Shown in pieces: positions 16,773 to 26,252 of a DNA stretch of 30,026 nucleotides. The number at the start of each line of letters is the position of its first letter. Position 1 is the stretch's first letter. The DNA lies in contig JBGTLQ010000374.1 of assembly GCA_041744075.1 (NCBI GenBank), positions 1 to 30,026 of the forward strand, given 5' to 3'. A program made the translations under genes and the position numbers. Under the pieces are notes generated by a model. It did not search any database, was not told where the DNA came from, and saw only the letters and a program-made list of their open reading frames with translations. The DNA comes from JAJTZA01 sp041744075 (GTDB lineage Bacteria > Verrucomicrobiota > Verrucomicrobiia > Chthoniobacterales > Terrimicrobiaceae).

Positions 16773-17585
16773 CTAAAAGGTGTCGGCGGACATTGTCCGG
16801 CGCACACGTTTTGTCATTTTGCTGCAAACCCCGCGTTTGGAAGAATTGATAAAGTCAAAAAACGTCATCACTTCTGGACTCCACGTCATTTCACCAGCTT
16901 TAAGGAGGGCTTGGGTGACATTCAATTCGCTGTTATAGATCAATTGAAAGGCACATTTCAGTTCCCTCCTTGCCTCGATGGACCACCCCGCTTTGCGCAA
17001 GCCTATGGAGTTTAACCCCCGCAACGTGCTGAATCCAGAAACACAAAGGTAGGGAGGGACATCTTTGACCGAACGCGTGGATTCTCTGACCATGGATAGT
17101 GTTCCCACCCTTAGAAACTGATGATAAACCGACCCGATTCCAAGCTCCGCGCTGTCTCCAACTTCCACATATCCACCCAAAAGGCAGTTGTTTTGCACTA
17201 CCACCCGATTCCCGAGTTGCACATTGTGCCCGAGGTGACATCCCGCCATTAACAGGCAATTGTTCCCAACCATCGTGGCGGAACCATTCTTCGTGCCGCG
17301 ATGGATTGTCACAAACTCTCGAAAGATGTTTCCGTTGCCAATCTTCACCTCACTTTTCGTTTTGTCATCAAATGCGAAATCTTGAGGAGTATTACCAATA
17401 ATCACGCCACAACCGACTCTGTTGTTCTCACCCAGGGTTGTTTTTCCCAGAATCACGACTCGCCCCTCGACCACCGTCCCTGCTCCAAGAGTGACCTCGT
17501 CCCCGATGATCGTGTGCGGACCAATCACGACATCCTCTGCAAGCTGAGCCTCAGGAGCCACAATAGCCGTCGGATGGATGTTCAT
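16773..17585 (-). CDS. lpxA: acyl-ACP:UDP-N-acetylglucosamine O-acyltransferase
   Basis: A 270-residue left-handed beta-helix enzyme that catalyses the first step of lipid A synthesis, moving a hydroxyacyl chain from ACP to the 3-OH of UDP-GlcNAc. Hexapeptide repeats run through the first two thirds. Landmarks are IIGNTPQDFAF, FREFVTIHRGT, and MAGCHLGHNVQLGN, where His120 matches the catalytic His125 of the E. coli enzyme. The C-terminal helical domain begins near GLRKAGWSIEARREL. The ATG at 17585 gives the canonical start MNIHPTAIVAPEA; the frame is open to 17642 but those residues are not family-like. It lies between the acyltransferase fusion and the LPS permease gene. Neither lpxD nor fabZ is adjacent. 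Confidence 0.95.
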   Translation of the reverse strand: MNIHPTAIVAPEAQLAEDVVIGPHTIIGDEVTLGAGTVVEGRVVILGKTTLGENNRVGCGVIIGNTPQDFAFDDKTKSEVKIGNGNIFREFVTIHRGTKNGSATMVGNNCLLMAGCHLGHNVQLGNRVVVQNNCLLGGYVEVGDSAELGIGSVYHQFLRVGTLSMVRESTRSVKDVPPYLCVSGFSTLRGLNSIGLRKAGWSIEARRELKCAFQLIYNSELNVTQALLKAGEMTWSPEVMTFFDFINSSKRGVCSKMTKRVRRTMSADTF

Positions 17586-17677
17586 GCTTTTTTGCCAATG
17601 CCTTTCATGAGGTGTGATAACCGGATCTTGTTCATTGGGCAATAAAAGCCGTTATAAACATTGGTGGCAGGCCGTTT

Positions 17678-19042
17678 CTAATAAATGGCGGCACCCGCGG
17701 AGTTGGCAATACGCCGATATCTCTCAGCGCCATCCTTTGGAGGATCGCCAAGCCCAACCGGATTTTGCCAGTGGTTCAACGCCTTTCTGCGTGGAGCGCC
17801 CAATCTCACAGCAACACCTGCGAGATGCATTTCTCTGGCTGCCTTTTCGTCTTCAGGCAGCAAAACCCCAACCTCAAATTTTCCTAGGCCCCTGATTCGT
17901 GCTGCGACCTCGCGAGGAGATTCTCGATCCTCAAATGCCAAGATATCGTCCACCTCTGGGATTCCTTGCCAAAATGAGACAAGAGCCTTGGGAGTGAGGA
18001 TGGTGACATGGGCATCGGGCCTGCCACGTTTGATGGCACACACCGCCGGCGCAGCGAGTCGGGCTTCCTCGAAGTTGTTGACGGAGCGCACAAGGATGCG
18101 AAACGCAATCAGTTGGGAAAAATCGATGCCGACCGGAAGATGTGTTTGCTGACGATTTGCGGTGAAGAGAAACCCAATGGGAGGTGTCTTCCAGCGGTTG
18201 TGGGTCCATAGCCAGTCTGCGGGGTTCTGTCGGATTTGATCTTCCAGATTTTTGTTGATGGTTGCTGTTGTGATTTCGATGGAGGATTCTTGAGGGAGGG
18301 GGTGTCCGACAGCGACATGCCAGCGGGCCACTCCGATGGTCGAAATGTTGATGGGAACAATGGGCACATCGACTCGATGGGCGAGGGCAGCCGCCAGCGT
18401 TGATGTCGATGTCAAACGCCCAAAAAACGGCATCCATGTGCCAGATACGCCTGCATATTGATCGGAAAGCACTCCAAGCACCCCCCCGGATTCCAAAAAT
18501 GACACAGCGCTCCAGAACTCATCCTTCCTATCGAAAAGTTGAACTCCCAAGCGTGCCCGGCTCTTGTTGAAGTGGCGATTCACAGAGGGATTGGACAACT
18601 TTCGATAAATGGCTCCAAAGCGGTATTGTGGAAAAAGCTTCGTCAGTCGGCCAAGCAGCTCCCAGTTGCTCATATGACCAAAGACAGCCACCCAGCCTTT
18701 TCCATTGGGTTCCTGGGGAACCTCCGGCGCAACATCAAATGTCACATGCTGCCAGATCGTCGAATCACTCATCGTGGGCACTTTGAGCATCGAAAGCACA
18801 TTGGCACCGAGGGTTGTGAAGTGTTGCCGCGTAAGTTTTCTCGCGGCGTTTTCAGAAATCCCAAGCGTCATGGTCATGTTTGCAACCGCCAACTGTCTGC
18901 GCTTGCGCAGGATAAAAAAACCCAGAAGACCAACAAATTGACCCACCCAAAAAACCACGGGGAGCGGCACGGGCCTAGCAAGCAGGCTGGCTGTCAGATA
19001 AAACGAGTAACCGACAGTATGCAGGATGTTGGAAGGATTCAC
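17678..19042 (-). CDS. lipid A acyltransferase (LpxL/HtrB-like) fused to a half GT9 domain
   Basis: Residues 1 to about 300 are an LpxL-type acyltransferase: an N-terminal membrane helix, the catalytic H-x4-E (His123 and Glu128 in FGHMSNWELLG), LSDQYAGVSGTWMPFFGR, and HNRWKTP. Such enzymes add secondary acyl chains to lipid A at the inner membrane. From about residue 312 to the end (454) a second segment resembles the N-terminal Rossmann half of GT9 heptosyltransferases (RILVRSVNNFEEARLAAPAV, RPDAHVTILTP, PEVDDILAF), but the donor-binding half is absent. The start is uncertain: GTG at 19042 gives a sensible N-terminus; a TTG at 19141 would add 33 residues. It heads the lpxA operon. Confidence 0.85.
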   Translation of the reverse strand: MNPSNILHTVGYSFYLTASLLARPVPLPVVFWVGQFVGLLGFFILRKRRQLAVANMTMTLGISENAARKLTRQHFTTLGANVLSMLKVPTMSDSTIWQHVTFDVAPEVPQEPNGKGWVAVFGHMSNWELLGRLTKLFPQYRFGAIYRKLSNPSVNRHFNKSRARLGVQLFDRKDEFWSAVSFLESGGVLGVLSDQYAGVSGTWMPFFGRLTSTSTLAAALAHRVDVPIVPINISTIGVARWHVAVGHPLPQESSIEITTATINKNLEDQIRQNPADWLWTHNRWKTPPIGFLFTANRQQTHLPVGIDFSQLIAFRILVRSVNNFEEARLAAPAVCAIKRGRPDAHVTILTPKALVSFWQGIPEVDDILAFEDRESPREVAARIRGLGKFEVGVLLPEDEKAAREMHLAGVAVRLGAPRRKALNHWQNPVGLGDPPKDGAERYRRIANSAGAAIY

Positions 19043-19220
19043 TCCGAGTGTTTTGGCTGCGGTTGTTGGGTTAAAACGAATCGTCAGACACGGGTTCTGA
19101 AAAGGCTTGGGCAAGGTTATTGGTAGTTGTGGTGAATGCAAGTCTCTGAGAACTCGCGGAACTGGACATCCCCCTGCGATGGGAGTACGAGGTCGGGATG
19201 AAATCGGTGATTAGAAACTC

Positions 19221-19973
19221 ATGAATCCAACACAAGGACGGACAATCCCCCTCTCTCTGCCGAGGACATGGATGTGTGATATCTTGGCATTCAGTCAGGA
19301 GGTGCCCACGGTGGCGGTCGAGAGGATCTTGAACATACAAACCCTCGCCACGGCACGAAAGCGGCTTGCTTCACCGCCACGATGGTGTGCCCTCATCATG
19401 AAAAGTTTTGGGCTGGCGTCACAACGTATTCCCGAGTTGCGCAGAAGCTATTTGGGGTTTCCAAGCTCCCGCCTTTATGAACATCCCACGAGCATTGCGT
19501 CCCTCGTCATCCAGCGCGATTTTTTTGGTGAACCCGCGATTCTCCCCGGTCTGATCCAAGCACCGGAATCGCTCTCTCTGTCCGAGCTTGAGTCAAAAAT
19601 TCAGCAGTTGAACAGTTTGCCTTTTCACGAGATTGGCTGCTACAGACGACTGATCCGAACAACCAAGTTGCCACGTCCCTTGCGGCGGTTGCTTTGGTGG
19701 TATGGGCTCTCTGTTTCTGGCAGGATAAAAAGTAAGACGTTTGGAACCTTCTCCTGCAATTCGGTGGCAAAGATGCAAATTCAGATGCGTCAGTTTGTAT
19801 CACCTATCACTTCCTCCATCTATTACGATCCAAGAACAACCTTGGGGGAAATAACCGTCCAACTGGCGATCGATCACCGCGTTTTCGAGGCGGAAGTGGC
19901 CGGGCGCGCCCTTGGTGAACTGGAAAGTCTTCTAAATTTGGAAATGGTTGGAGAAGTCCTTGGCATGCCGTGA
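19221..19973 (+). CDS. 2-oxoacid dehydrogenase E2-like (CAT-fold) acyltransferase
   Basis: A 250-residue protein of a stand-alone family related to the catalytic domain of E2 acyltransferases, with no lipoyl domain. Family-like landmarks are RTIPLSLPRTWMCDILAFS, PELRRSYLGFPSSRLYEHPT, LPRPLRRLLWWYGLSVSGR and, at the C-terminus, LAIDHRVFEAEVAGRALGEL. In E2 and CAT enzymes the last motif is HxxxDG. Here His219 is kept, but Asp-Gly is replaced by Glu-Ala, so activity may be altered. It lies 18 bp tail-to-tail from the PKS gene and diverges from the lipid A operon. A role in moving a PKS product is a guess from position and fold. Confidence 0.72.
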   Translation: MNPTQGRTIPLSLPRTWMCDILAFSQEVPTVAVERILNIQTLATARKRLASPPRWCALIMKSFGLASQRIPELRRSYLGFPSSRLYEHPTSIASLVIQRDFFGEPAILPGLIQAPESLSLSELESKIQQLNSLPFHEIGCYRRLIRTTKLPRPLRRLLWWYGLSVSGRIKSKTFGTFSCNSVAKMQIQMRQFVSPITSSIYYDPRTTLGEITVQLAIDHRVFEAEVAGRALGELESLLNLEMVGEVLGMP

Positions 19974-19991
19974 TAGGGGGCATCCCCTGCG

Positions 19992-22900
19992 TCAACGGGG
20001 CGGTGAGGGGGGCAGGCTATCATCAAGGATCTTCGCCAGTTTCTGGATGCTGGGGCCCCCCACAATTTTTTCCACAGGAAACCGGAGGTGGAGCCCCTCC
20101 TCCAGCCTGTTGACCAACTCGATGGCCATGAGAGAGTCGAGGCCTGATTCGCTCAGGGGCAGAGCCGGGTCCAAATTAGCGGCTGGCAGCCCGAGCACGC
20201 GAGCCGCGGTTTCGCGAATGAACTGTTCCAGCAGGTTGATGCGATCTTCGCCAGAAGCACTGAGAATCGCAGAGGCCGTCCCGGCGGAACGAGATTGTTG
20301 GGGAGCGGAGGACACTTCTTTGGAAATAATCTCCTGGTATCTAGGAAGTTTTTGGAGACGTGGATTCGCCTCCACCCAATGCGGCCAGTCCATGCGCATG
20401 GCAGAAACCTGCGTGATGTCCGCTCGAAGCAGCTGGCCAAGGATATTCATAACTTCGCTTGGGGAAAGTTCAGGGATGCCGTGACGGTTCAAATACTCGC
20501 TGACGTGGGCATTCCGGGAAACGTAACCGATGCCACCCAGATGGCCCCAGTTGATGGTGAGGGCTGGAAGGTTGAGGGAATGACGATGAACGGCGAGAGC
20601 ATCGAGATAAGCGTTTGCGGCCGCATAATTTCCTTGGCCTGGGTTTCCGACAAGCGAAGCGATCGAGGAAAACATCACAAAAAAATCCAGCGGCAGCTTT
20701 TTTGTTCTCACATGGAGGTTCCACGCACCTCCCGCCTTGGGGCCCATGACGGCGCTGAACCGCTGGGCATTGAGGTGCTGAAGGACCGCGTCATCAATTT
20801 TCATGGCGGCGTGGATTACGCCACGGAGTGGCGGAAGGGTTGTCTGGATATCGCGAAAAAGATTGTCCATGGCGATCTCATTGTTCACATCCACAGCCAT
20901 CGCCAAGATGTTCGCTCCCTGAGCCGCAGAGCCCGCAAAATGTTTGCGGGCGGCCTCTGCAGAGCTTTGCCGCAACCCTAGCAACACGAGATTTCGTGCG
21001 CCATGGGTGATCATCCATTCGGCAACGGCCAACCCAAATCCTCCCACCCCCCCGGTGATCAGGTAGGTGGCATCTGCCCGGAAATGCATCGGTTCATCAG
21101 GCCGGGGGACAACAGGCACGGTGGAAGGATCCCTGAGCGAAAAGACGATTTTTCCTGTGTGTTTACCAGCCGCCATTTCGCGGAATGCGTTCGAGGCCTC
21201 GGTGATGGGATAAACGGTGGCTGGCAGGGGCTTCATTTGACCGACTTCAAATTGCTCAATCAATCCGGCAAGAAGCGCTCCAAGAAATTTCGGACGATCT
21301 TTCAGAAGGCGGCTGAGATCGATGGCGAAGAAGGACAGGTTCTGGCGGAACGGGCGCAGTCCAATCCGACTGTTCTGGTAAATATCCCGTTTGCCGATTT
21401 CAAGGAATCGCCCATAGGGAGCAAGGACCGAGAGGCTTTTGGGAATGGCCTCGCCCGCAAGGGAGTTTAGCACAATGTCCACGCCAGCCCCGTTGGTGAT
21501 TTCCATGATCTCCCGGGCGAACTCGAGCGACCGGGAATCCATCACATGCGCTGCCCCCAGCCGTTTGACCAACTGCCTTTTTTCGTCATTTCCAGCAGTC
21601 GCAAAAATCTCGGCCCCTGCCAGCTTGGCAATTTGCATGGCGGCAAGTCCCACGCCTCCTGCTGCGGCATGAATCAAGACTTTTTCGCCGGGTTGGATTC
21701 GTGCCAAGTCATGCAAGGCATAATGGGCCGTGAGGAATGTGACAGGAATTGTTGCCGCCTCTTCGAAGGTGATGTTTGCTGGTTTCCGGGCCACAAAAAC
21801 TGATGGAAGAATAAGAAACTTGGCAAAACCCCCGGGGGAAATGCCAAGCACCTCATCACCCACCTGGAGACTGGTGACGCCTTCACCAATGGCTGTGATG
21901 CACCCAGAGAATTCATCACCAAGCAGGTGATCAACCGCTTCCTCTATGGGATAAATCCCAAGCACTTTCATCACATCCCGAAAGTTCAATCCCGCAGCGA
22001 GGATCTCCACCTCAACCTCGCCGGCTTTTGGAGAAGGTCGGTCCATCTTGCGAAACGCGATGTGATCAAAGACGCCGGGCTTGACGGTTTCCAGACGGAA
22101 TGGCATGTCAGCGCCCGACAAAATTTTTGGTTTCGGAGAGACTCGTGACAATCGGGGCACATAGCGCCGGTCGCTGCGCAAGGCAACTTCCTCTTCATCT
22201 CCACGGCGAAGTTCAGCCGTGAGCGCCGGAATTTCCTCTAAGGAAGCTCCAAGATCAATCATGCGGCAGCCCAACTCCTGATGTTCATTCTGCACAACCC
22301 GAACAAGCCCGAGCAAAGCTCCGGTGATGGGGGAAACCGTTGTGCCCTCCACGGGCTGGGCATTCCGGGTGATGACCAGCAGACGATGGCCTCCTCCCCT
22401 TGAAGTCAGCTTCTGCACAACTTCGAGCAAGCGAACACACAGATCTTCCGCAGATTTGGCGTCTTCGCCTGCGGCTGTGGCAAGGAAAACGACATGGCTC
22501 TGGTGTGTGCTTCTTGCGAGCATGGTGTCATAATCAGCGATTTCCCCGACCACTTCACATAACTCGCCGCCTTCTCTCATTGCTGCAGACAGAGGATCGA
22601 TCAGTTGCGAGTCGTTTCCCACCAAAACCCACGAGTTTTGCGGTTTCGATGGGATTTCGGGATCGAGGGTTTTTTCGGTCCAAGCCACGTCATAAAGGCA
22701 AGACCCCAATTCGTCAGCCTTGGATGTCGTCTGTTCAATTGCGGTGCAAGAAAATCCGTCAACGATGGCGATCACGCGTCCATGGGCATCAAGCAACCGG
22801 ATGTTGGCCGTGATCGATTTTTCACCCTGACTCGTCAACTCGACATGGCTCCACAACGTTCTAGGAGCCGCTGCAAAAACAAGGAGGCGCTCGACTTTCA

Positions 22901-25900
22901 CTGGGAGAAACAATCCTTGCGGGATGTCGGTCGTTGGCAGTGTGGAGATGAGCACTTGGAAACACGCATCCATCAGCGCGGGGTGAAGATGATATCTCTC
23001 GGTGAGCACAGTTTCGGGCAGGGTGATTTCGCCCAAGGCTTCTCCATCCCTTCGCCAAAGGCGGGAAATGCCACGGAAAGATTCTCCGTAGCGAAAGCCC
23101 CTCTGTTGAAAAAGATCATAAGTGGAGGATCCCGATCTCTCTTCCGAGCATCGGGCTTGGATTGTTGAAAAGGAAACCGTCTCGGGTACGGCAGCCTCGG
23201 AGGGTCGGATTTTTCCTGTGCAATGGGCTGTCCAGGGGCGGTTGGCACCAGCTTGAGCATGCACATGAAACTCGCCAGTGGCCTCGCTCCGAAATTCCAT
23301 CATCGTAGTCTGCTCCGTGTCCGACAAGAAAAGGGCGCGTAGAAATTCCACATCCTCAATCGCAAGGGCATCGGATTTGTGGAGTTCGTGACCAGCGGCG
23401 ATGGCCATTTCCAAGTAGCCAGCCGCAGGGAAAACCATGTGTGAGTTGAGGCGGTGATCGCCCAAGTAAGGCAACAACTCCATATTCACCGGCAATTCCC
23501 AGAGCGGCTCGGCGGTCCCCAGCGACCGACCAAGCAGGGGATGAGTCGGTGCGGCAAGACGAGTGGCTAAGGATTCCGGAGCCTCATGCCAATAACGTTC
23601 GTGCTTCCATGGGTGCATGGGGAGCCGAACATTGCGACCGCGGGTGTGCCAGCGAAGCGGAGTTCCTCTCACATGAAGTGCCCCCAGCGAGCCAAGAAGG
23701 GTGGAGGTTTCGCCCTCCCCTCGTTTGAGGGAAGGGGTCACGAAGCCATCAACTCCGCTTGTCTTGAGACACTCGGAAACCATGCCCGAAAGTGCAGGAT
23801 GGGGGCCCACTTCCAAAAATGTGGTAAACCCAGCATGGATCAGGGATTGAATGCCATCAGCAAAACGCACCGGCTGACGCACATTCTGCCACCAGTATTC
23901 TGCTTCGTATTTCTCGTGGTTCGATAACTTGCCTGTGACTGTGGAGCAAAAGGGCAACTCGGGGGACTTTGACGAAATGTCCTTGAGCGCTGCTTTGAGA
24001 GCCTTTTTCACAGGATCCATTTGAGCGCTGTGGAAGGCGTAATTCACCCGCAGGAACCGACACCAGATATTGCCGGCGTTGAGGCGTGTAGCCAGTTGCT
24101 CAAGCGCCGCCGGTTCGCCGGAGATGGTGATTGAACGGGGACTGTTGATCGCGCCGATCTCCAACCGACGTTTAAAGCCCGCAATCCATGGAATGATGGC
24201 CTCGGGAGACAGTGCCACGGCAAGCATCTTACCCGTGGGCGGCACAAGCTGCATGCAGCGCCCACGCTCAAAAATCACTTTTGCTGCACTCGGAAGATCC
24301 AGAGCTCCAGAAAAATATGCCGCCGCAGCCTCTCCCACACTATGTCCAATCACCGCACCCGGGCAAATGCCTTGCTCGTCCCACCAAGCACACAGGGCCA
24401 CCTGCAGCGCAAAAATCGCGGGCTGCGCAATGGAAGGAAGATCCATGCGCGACGCAGACTCTTCTCTTGTGAGTTCTTCGATCAGCGACCAATTTCCCCA
24501 CTGACGAAACAAGGCATCACACTCGGCGATTTTCTCCCGAAAGCCTTGATGCGTGGACAGCAGTTCCCGCCCCATGCCCCACCACTGGGGTCCCTGACCC
24601 GTAAAAACAAAGGCCACCGGACGCGGTGGGCTCGCTATGCCTGTGGCAAGACCTGGACGGGTCTCTCCTTTAAGAAACGCCTCCAATGCCCCAATCACCT
24701 CCTGTTTGGAATCCGCGGAAATGGCCAGACGATGAGGATGATGGACCCTGCGGCTCGCAAGTGTGTGACAGATGTCAGAGAGGGGGGGGGTGCTGCGGGG
24801 CAGCCACTCGGTGTATTGAGTGGCCATGGCTCCCAGGCCTACCAGGTTGCGTGCGGAGAGGGTAAAAAGAGTTGATGAAGTCGAGTCCGGGTTGATGGAG
24901 GGCTCATCGGCGGGACGTCGCTGCAAGATGGCGTGGGCATTGGTGCCGCCAAAACCAAAGGAGTTGATGCCAGCCAGAGTGTCTTCTTCGGAGAGCTTCT
25001 CAAGGGTGACGGGCACGCGGAGGTTCAACCGTTGAAAATCGATGTCAGGGTTGGGATTTTTGAAATGAAGATTCGGAGGCACTTCACCGTGGTGAAGAAC
25101 CAGGGCGGTTTTAATGACCCCCGCAATCCCGGACCCGGCTTCAAGGTGCCCGATGTTGGTTTTGACCGATCCCAGGAGGCACTGCTTCGAAGTGCGTTTC
25201 TCACCGATCACAGCGCCGATGGCACCGGCCTCAATGGGATCTCCCACGGCCGTCCCGGTCCCATGCGCCTCCACGTAGTCAATAGCCTGAGGGTTAATCC
25301 CCGCTTCACGGCAGGCCGCCCGAATCAGGCTCTGCTGAGAATCAGAACCAGGCACCGTAAGGCTGCTTGTTTTGCCATCTTGGTTCACTGCCGTGCCGCG
25401 AATCACACAGTAGATGCGGTCTCCGTCAGCCAGGGCCGCTGAGAGGGGCTTCAGCACAATGACCCCCGCCCCTTCCGCCCTGACGAAACCATTTCCACTT
25501 GCATCAAAAGCCTTGCATCGCCCATCGGGGGACAACATGGACATTCTGCTAAACCCGATGAAGGTATCCGGGTTTAAGATGGCATTTACGCCGCAAGCCA
25601 GGGCTGTCGTACACTCACCATTTCGCAGGCTCTTGCAGGCAAGGTGCAATGCCACCAGGGACGATGAGCAGGCCGTATCAACAACCAGACTTGGTCCGTG
25701 AAGATTGAACAGGTAGGAGATGCGATTGGCGGCGATGCTGAGCACAGTGCCGGTTGTACTGTGTGTCTCGATCGTTGTTTTGTTTCGGAAACTTGACTGC
25801 AGACGCCAATAATCAAAGGTCGAAATTCCTACAAAAACCCCAGTGTTGGTTCCCGAGGCCCCATCGGTACATAAACCCGCATCTTCCATGGACTCCCATG

Positions 25901-26252
25901 CTGTCTCCAGCAGCAAGCGCTGCTGCGGATCCATAAATGTCGCCTCCCTGGGCGAAATTCCAAAAAAGCCTGCATCAAATTGGTCGATCCCCTCAATAAA
26001 ACCGCCCCAACGCGAGTTAGTTTTTCCTGCAAGTCCCGCTTGGGGATCGTAAAAGGTGTCCACATTCCAGCGGTCGGCAGGAACTTCCGTGATCGCATCA
26101 ACTCCCTTAACCAGCAAATTCCAAAAAGCTTCCGGTCCATGACCGCCCCCCGGGAATCGGCAACCGATACCAGTGATCGCGATCGGTTCATCATTTTCCA
26201 TCGCATGGGTTTTACCTGCTTCGCTGAACGATTGCATTAGTTTTTGGCTCAC
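19992..26252 (-). CDS. highly reducing type I polyketide synthase (KS-AT-DH-ER-KR-ACP)
   Basis: A 2086-residue single-module PKS. KS (20-450): Cys195 in DTACSSSL, His330 in EAHGTGT, His369 in KTNIGHLEA. AT (545-850): Ser638 in GHSVGE and a YAFH motif, suggesting malonyl-CoA. DH (900-1170): His933 and Asp1095 (HPALMDACFQ). A KR-like structural segment follows (about 1185-1370). ER (1390-1708): HAAAGGVGLAAMQ. KR (1725-1910): GGVGGFG, Ser1863, Tyr1876. ACP (2005-2080): Ser2040 in GLDSLMA. No methyltransferase or thioesterase is present. Size and domain order equal those of iterative Mas-type enzymes. The GTG start overlaps the upstream stop (GTGA); an ATG at 26201 is an alternative. A phosphopantetheinyl transferase is needed but not in the window. 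Confidence 0.95.
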   Translation of the reverse strand: MSQKLMQSFSEAGKTHAMENDEPIAITGIGCRFPGGGHGPEAFWNLLVKGVDAITEVPADRWNVDTFYDPQAGLAGKTNSRWGGFIEGIDQFDAGFFGISPREATFMDPQQRLLLETAWESMEDAGLCTDGASGTNTGVFVGISTFDYWRLQSSFRNKTTIETHSTTGTVLSIAANRISYLFNLHGPSLVVDTACSSSLVALHLACKSLRNGECTTALACGVNAILNPDTFIGFSRMSMLSPDGRCKAFDASGNGFVRAEGAGVIVLKPLSAALADGDRIYCVIRGTAVNQDGKTSSLTVPGSDSQQSLIRAACREAGINPQAIDYVEAHGTGTAVGDPIEAGAIGAVIGEKRTSKQCLLGSVKTNIGHLEAGSGIAGVIKTALVLHHGEVPPNLHFKNPNPDIDFQRLNLRVPVTLEKLSEEDTLAGINSFGFGGTNAHAILQRRPADEPSINPDSTSSTLFTLSARNLVGLGAMATQYTEWLPRSTPPLSDICHTLASRRVHHPHRLAISADSKQEVIGALEAFLKGETRPGLATGIASPPRPVAFVFTGQGPQWWGMGRELLSTHQGFREKIAECDALFRQWGNWSLIEELTREESASRMDLPSIAQPAIFALQVALCAWWDEQGICPGAVIGHSVGEAAAAYFSGALDLPSAAKVIFERGRCMQLVPPTGKMLAVALSPEAIIPWIAGFKRRLEIGAINSPRSITISGEPAALEQLATRLNAGNIWCRFLRVNYAFHSAQMDPVKKALKAALKDISSKSPELPFCSTVTGKLSNHEKYEAEYWWQNVRQPVRFADGIQSLIHAGFTTFLEVGPHPALSGMVSECLKTSGVDGFVTPSLKRGEGETSTLLGSLGALHVRGTPLRWHTRGRNVRLPMHPWKHERYWHEAPESLATRLAAPTHPLLGRSLGTAEPLWELPVNMELLPYLGDHRLNSHMVFPAAGYLEMAIAAGHELHKSDALAIEDVEFLRALFLSDTEQTTMMEFRSEATGEFHVHAQAGANRPWTAHCTGKIRPSEAAVPETVSFSTIQARCSEERSGSSTYDLFQQRGFRYGESFRGISRLWRRDGEALGEITLPETVLTERYHLHPALMDACFQVLISTLPTTDIPQGLFLPVKVERLLVFAAAPRTLWSHVELTSQGEKSITANIRLLDAHGRVIAIVDGFSCTAIEQTTSKADELGSCLYDVAWTEKTLDPEIPSKPQNSWVLVGNDSQLIDPLSAAMREGGELCEVVGEIADYDTMLARSTHQSHVVFLATAAGEDAKSAEDLCVRLLEVVQKLTSRGGGHRLLVITRNAQPVEGTTVSPITGALLGLVRVVQNEHQELGCRMIDLGASLEEIPALTAELRRGDEEEVALRSDRRYVPRLSRVSPKPKILSGADMPFRLETVKPGVFDHIAFRKMDRPSPKAGEVEVEILAAGLNFRDVMKVLGIYPIEEAVDHLLGDEFSGCITAIGEGVTSLQVGDEVLGISPGGFAKFLILPSVFVARKPANITFEEAATIPVTFLTAHYALHDLARIQPGEKVLIHAAAGGVGLAAMQIAKLAGAEIFATAGNDEKRQLVKRLGAAHVMDSRSLEFAREIMEITNGAGVDIVLNSLAGEAIPKSLSVLAPYGRFLEIGKRDIYQNSRIGLRPFRQNLSFFAIDLSRLLKDRPKFLGALLAGLIEQFEVGQMKPLPATVYPITEASNAFREMAAGKHTGKIVFSLRDPSTVPVVPRPDEPMHFRADATYLITGGVGGFGLAVAEWMITHGARNLVLLGLRQSSAEAARKHFAGSAAQGANILAMAVDVNNEIAMDNLFRDIQTTLPPLRGVIHAAMKIDDAVLQHLNAQRFSAVMGPKAGGAWNLHVRTKKLPLDFFVMFSSIASLVGNPGQGNYAAANAYLDALAVHRHSLNLPALTINWGHLGGIGYVSRNAHVSEYLNRHGIPELSPSEVMNILGQLLRADITQVSAMRMDWPHWVEANPRLQKLPRYQEIISKEVSSAPQQSRSAGTASAILSASGEDRINLLEQFIRETAARVLGLPAANLDPALPLSESGLDSLMAIELVNRLEEGLHLRFPVEKIVGGPSIQKLAKILDDSLPPSPPR

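Noticed and set aside
19970..19990. Small GGGG/CCCC hairpin between the convergent acyltransferase and PKS genes
   Set aside because: The stem is only 4-5 bp with no U-run on either strand; too weak to call a terminator.
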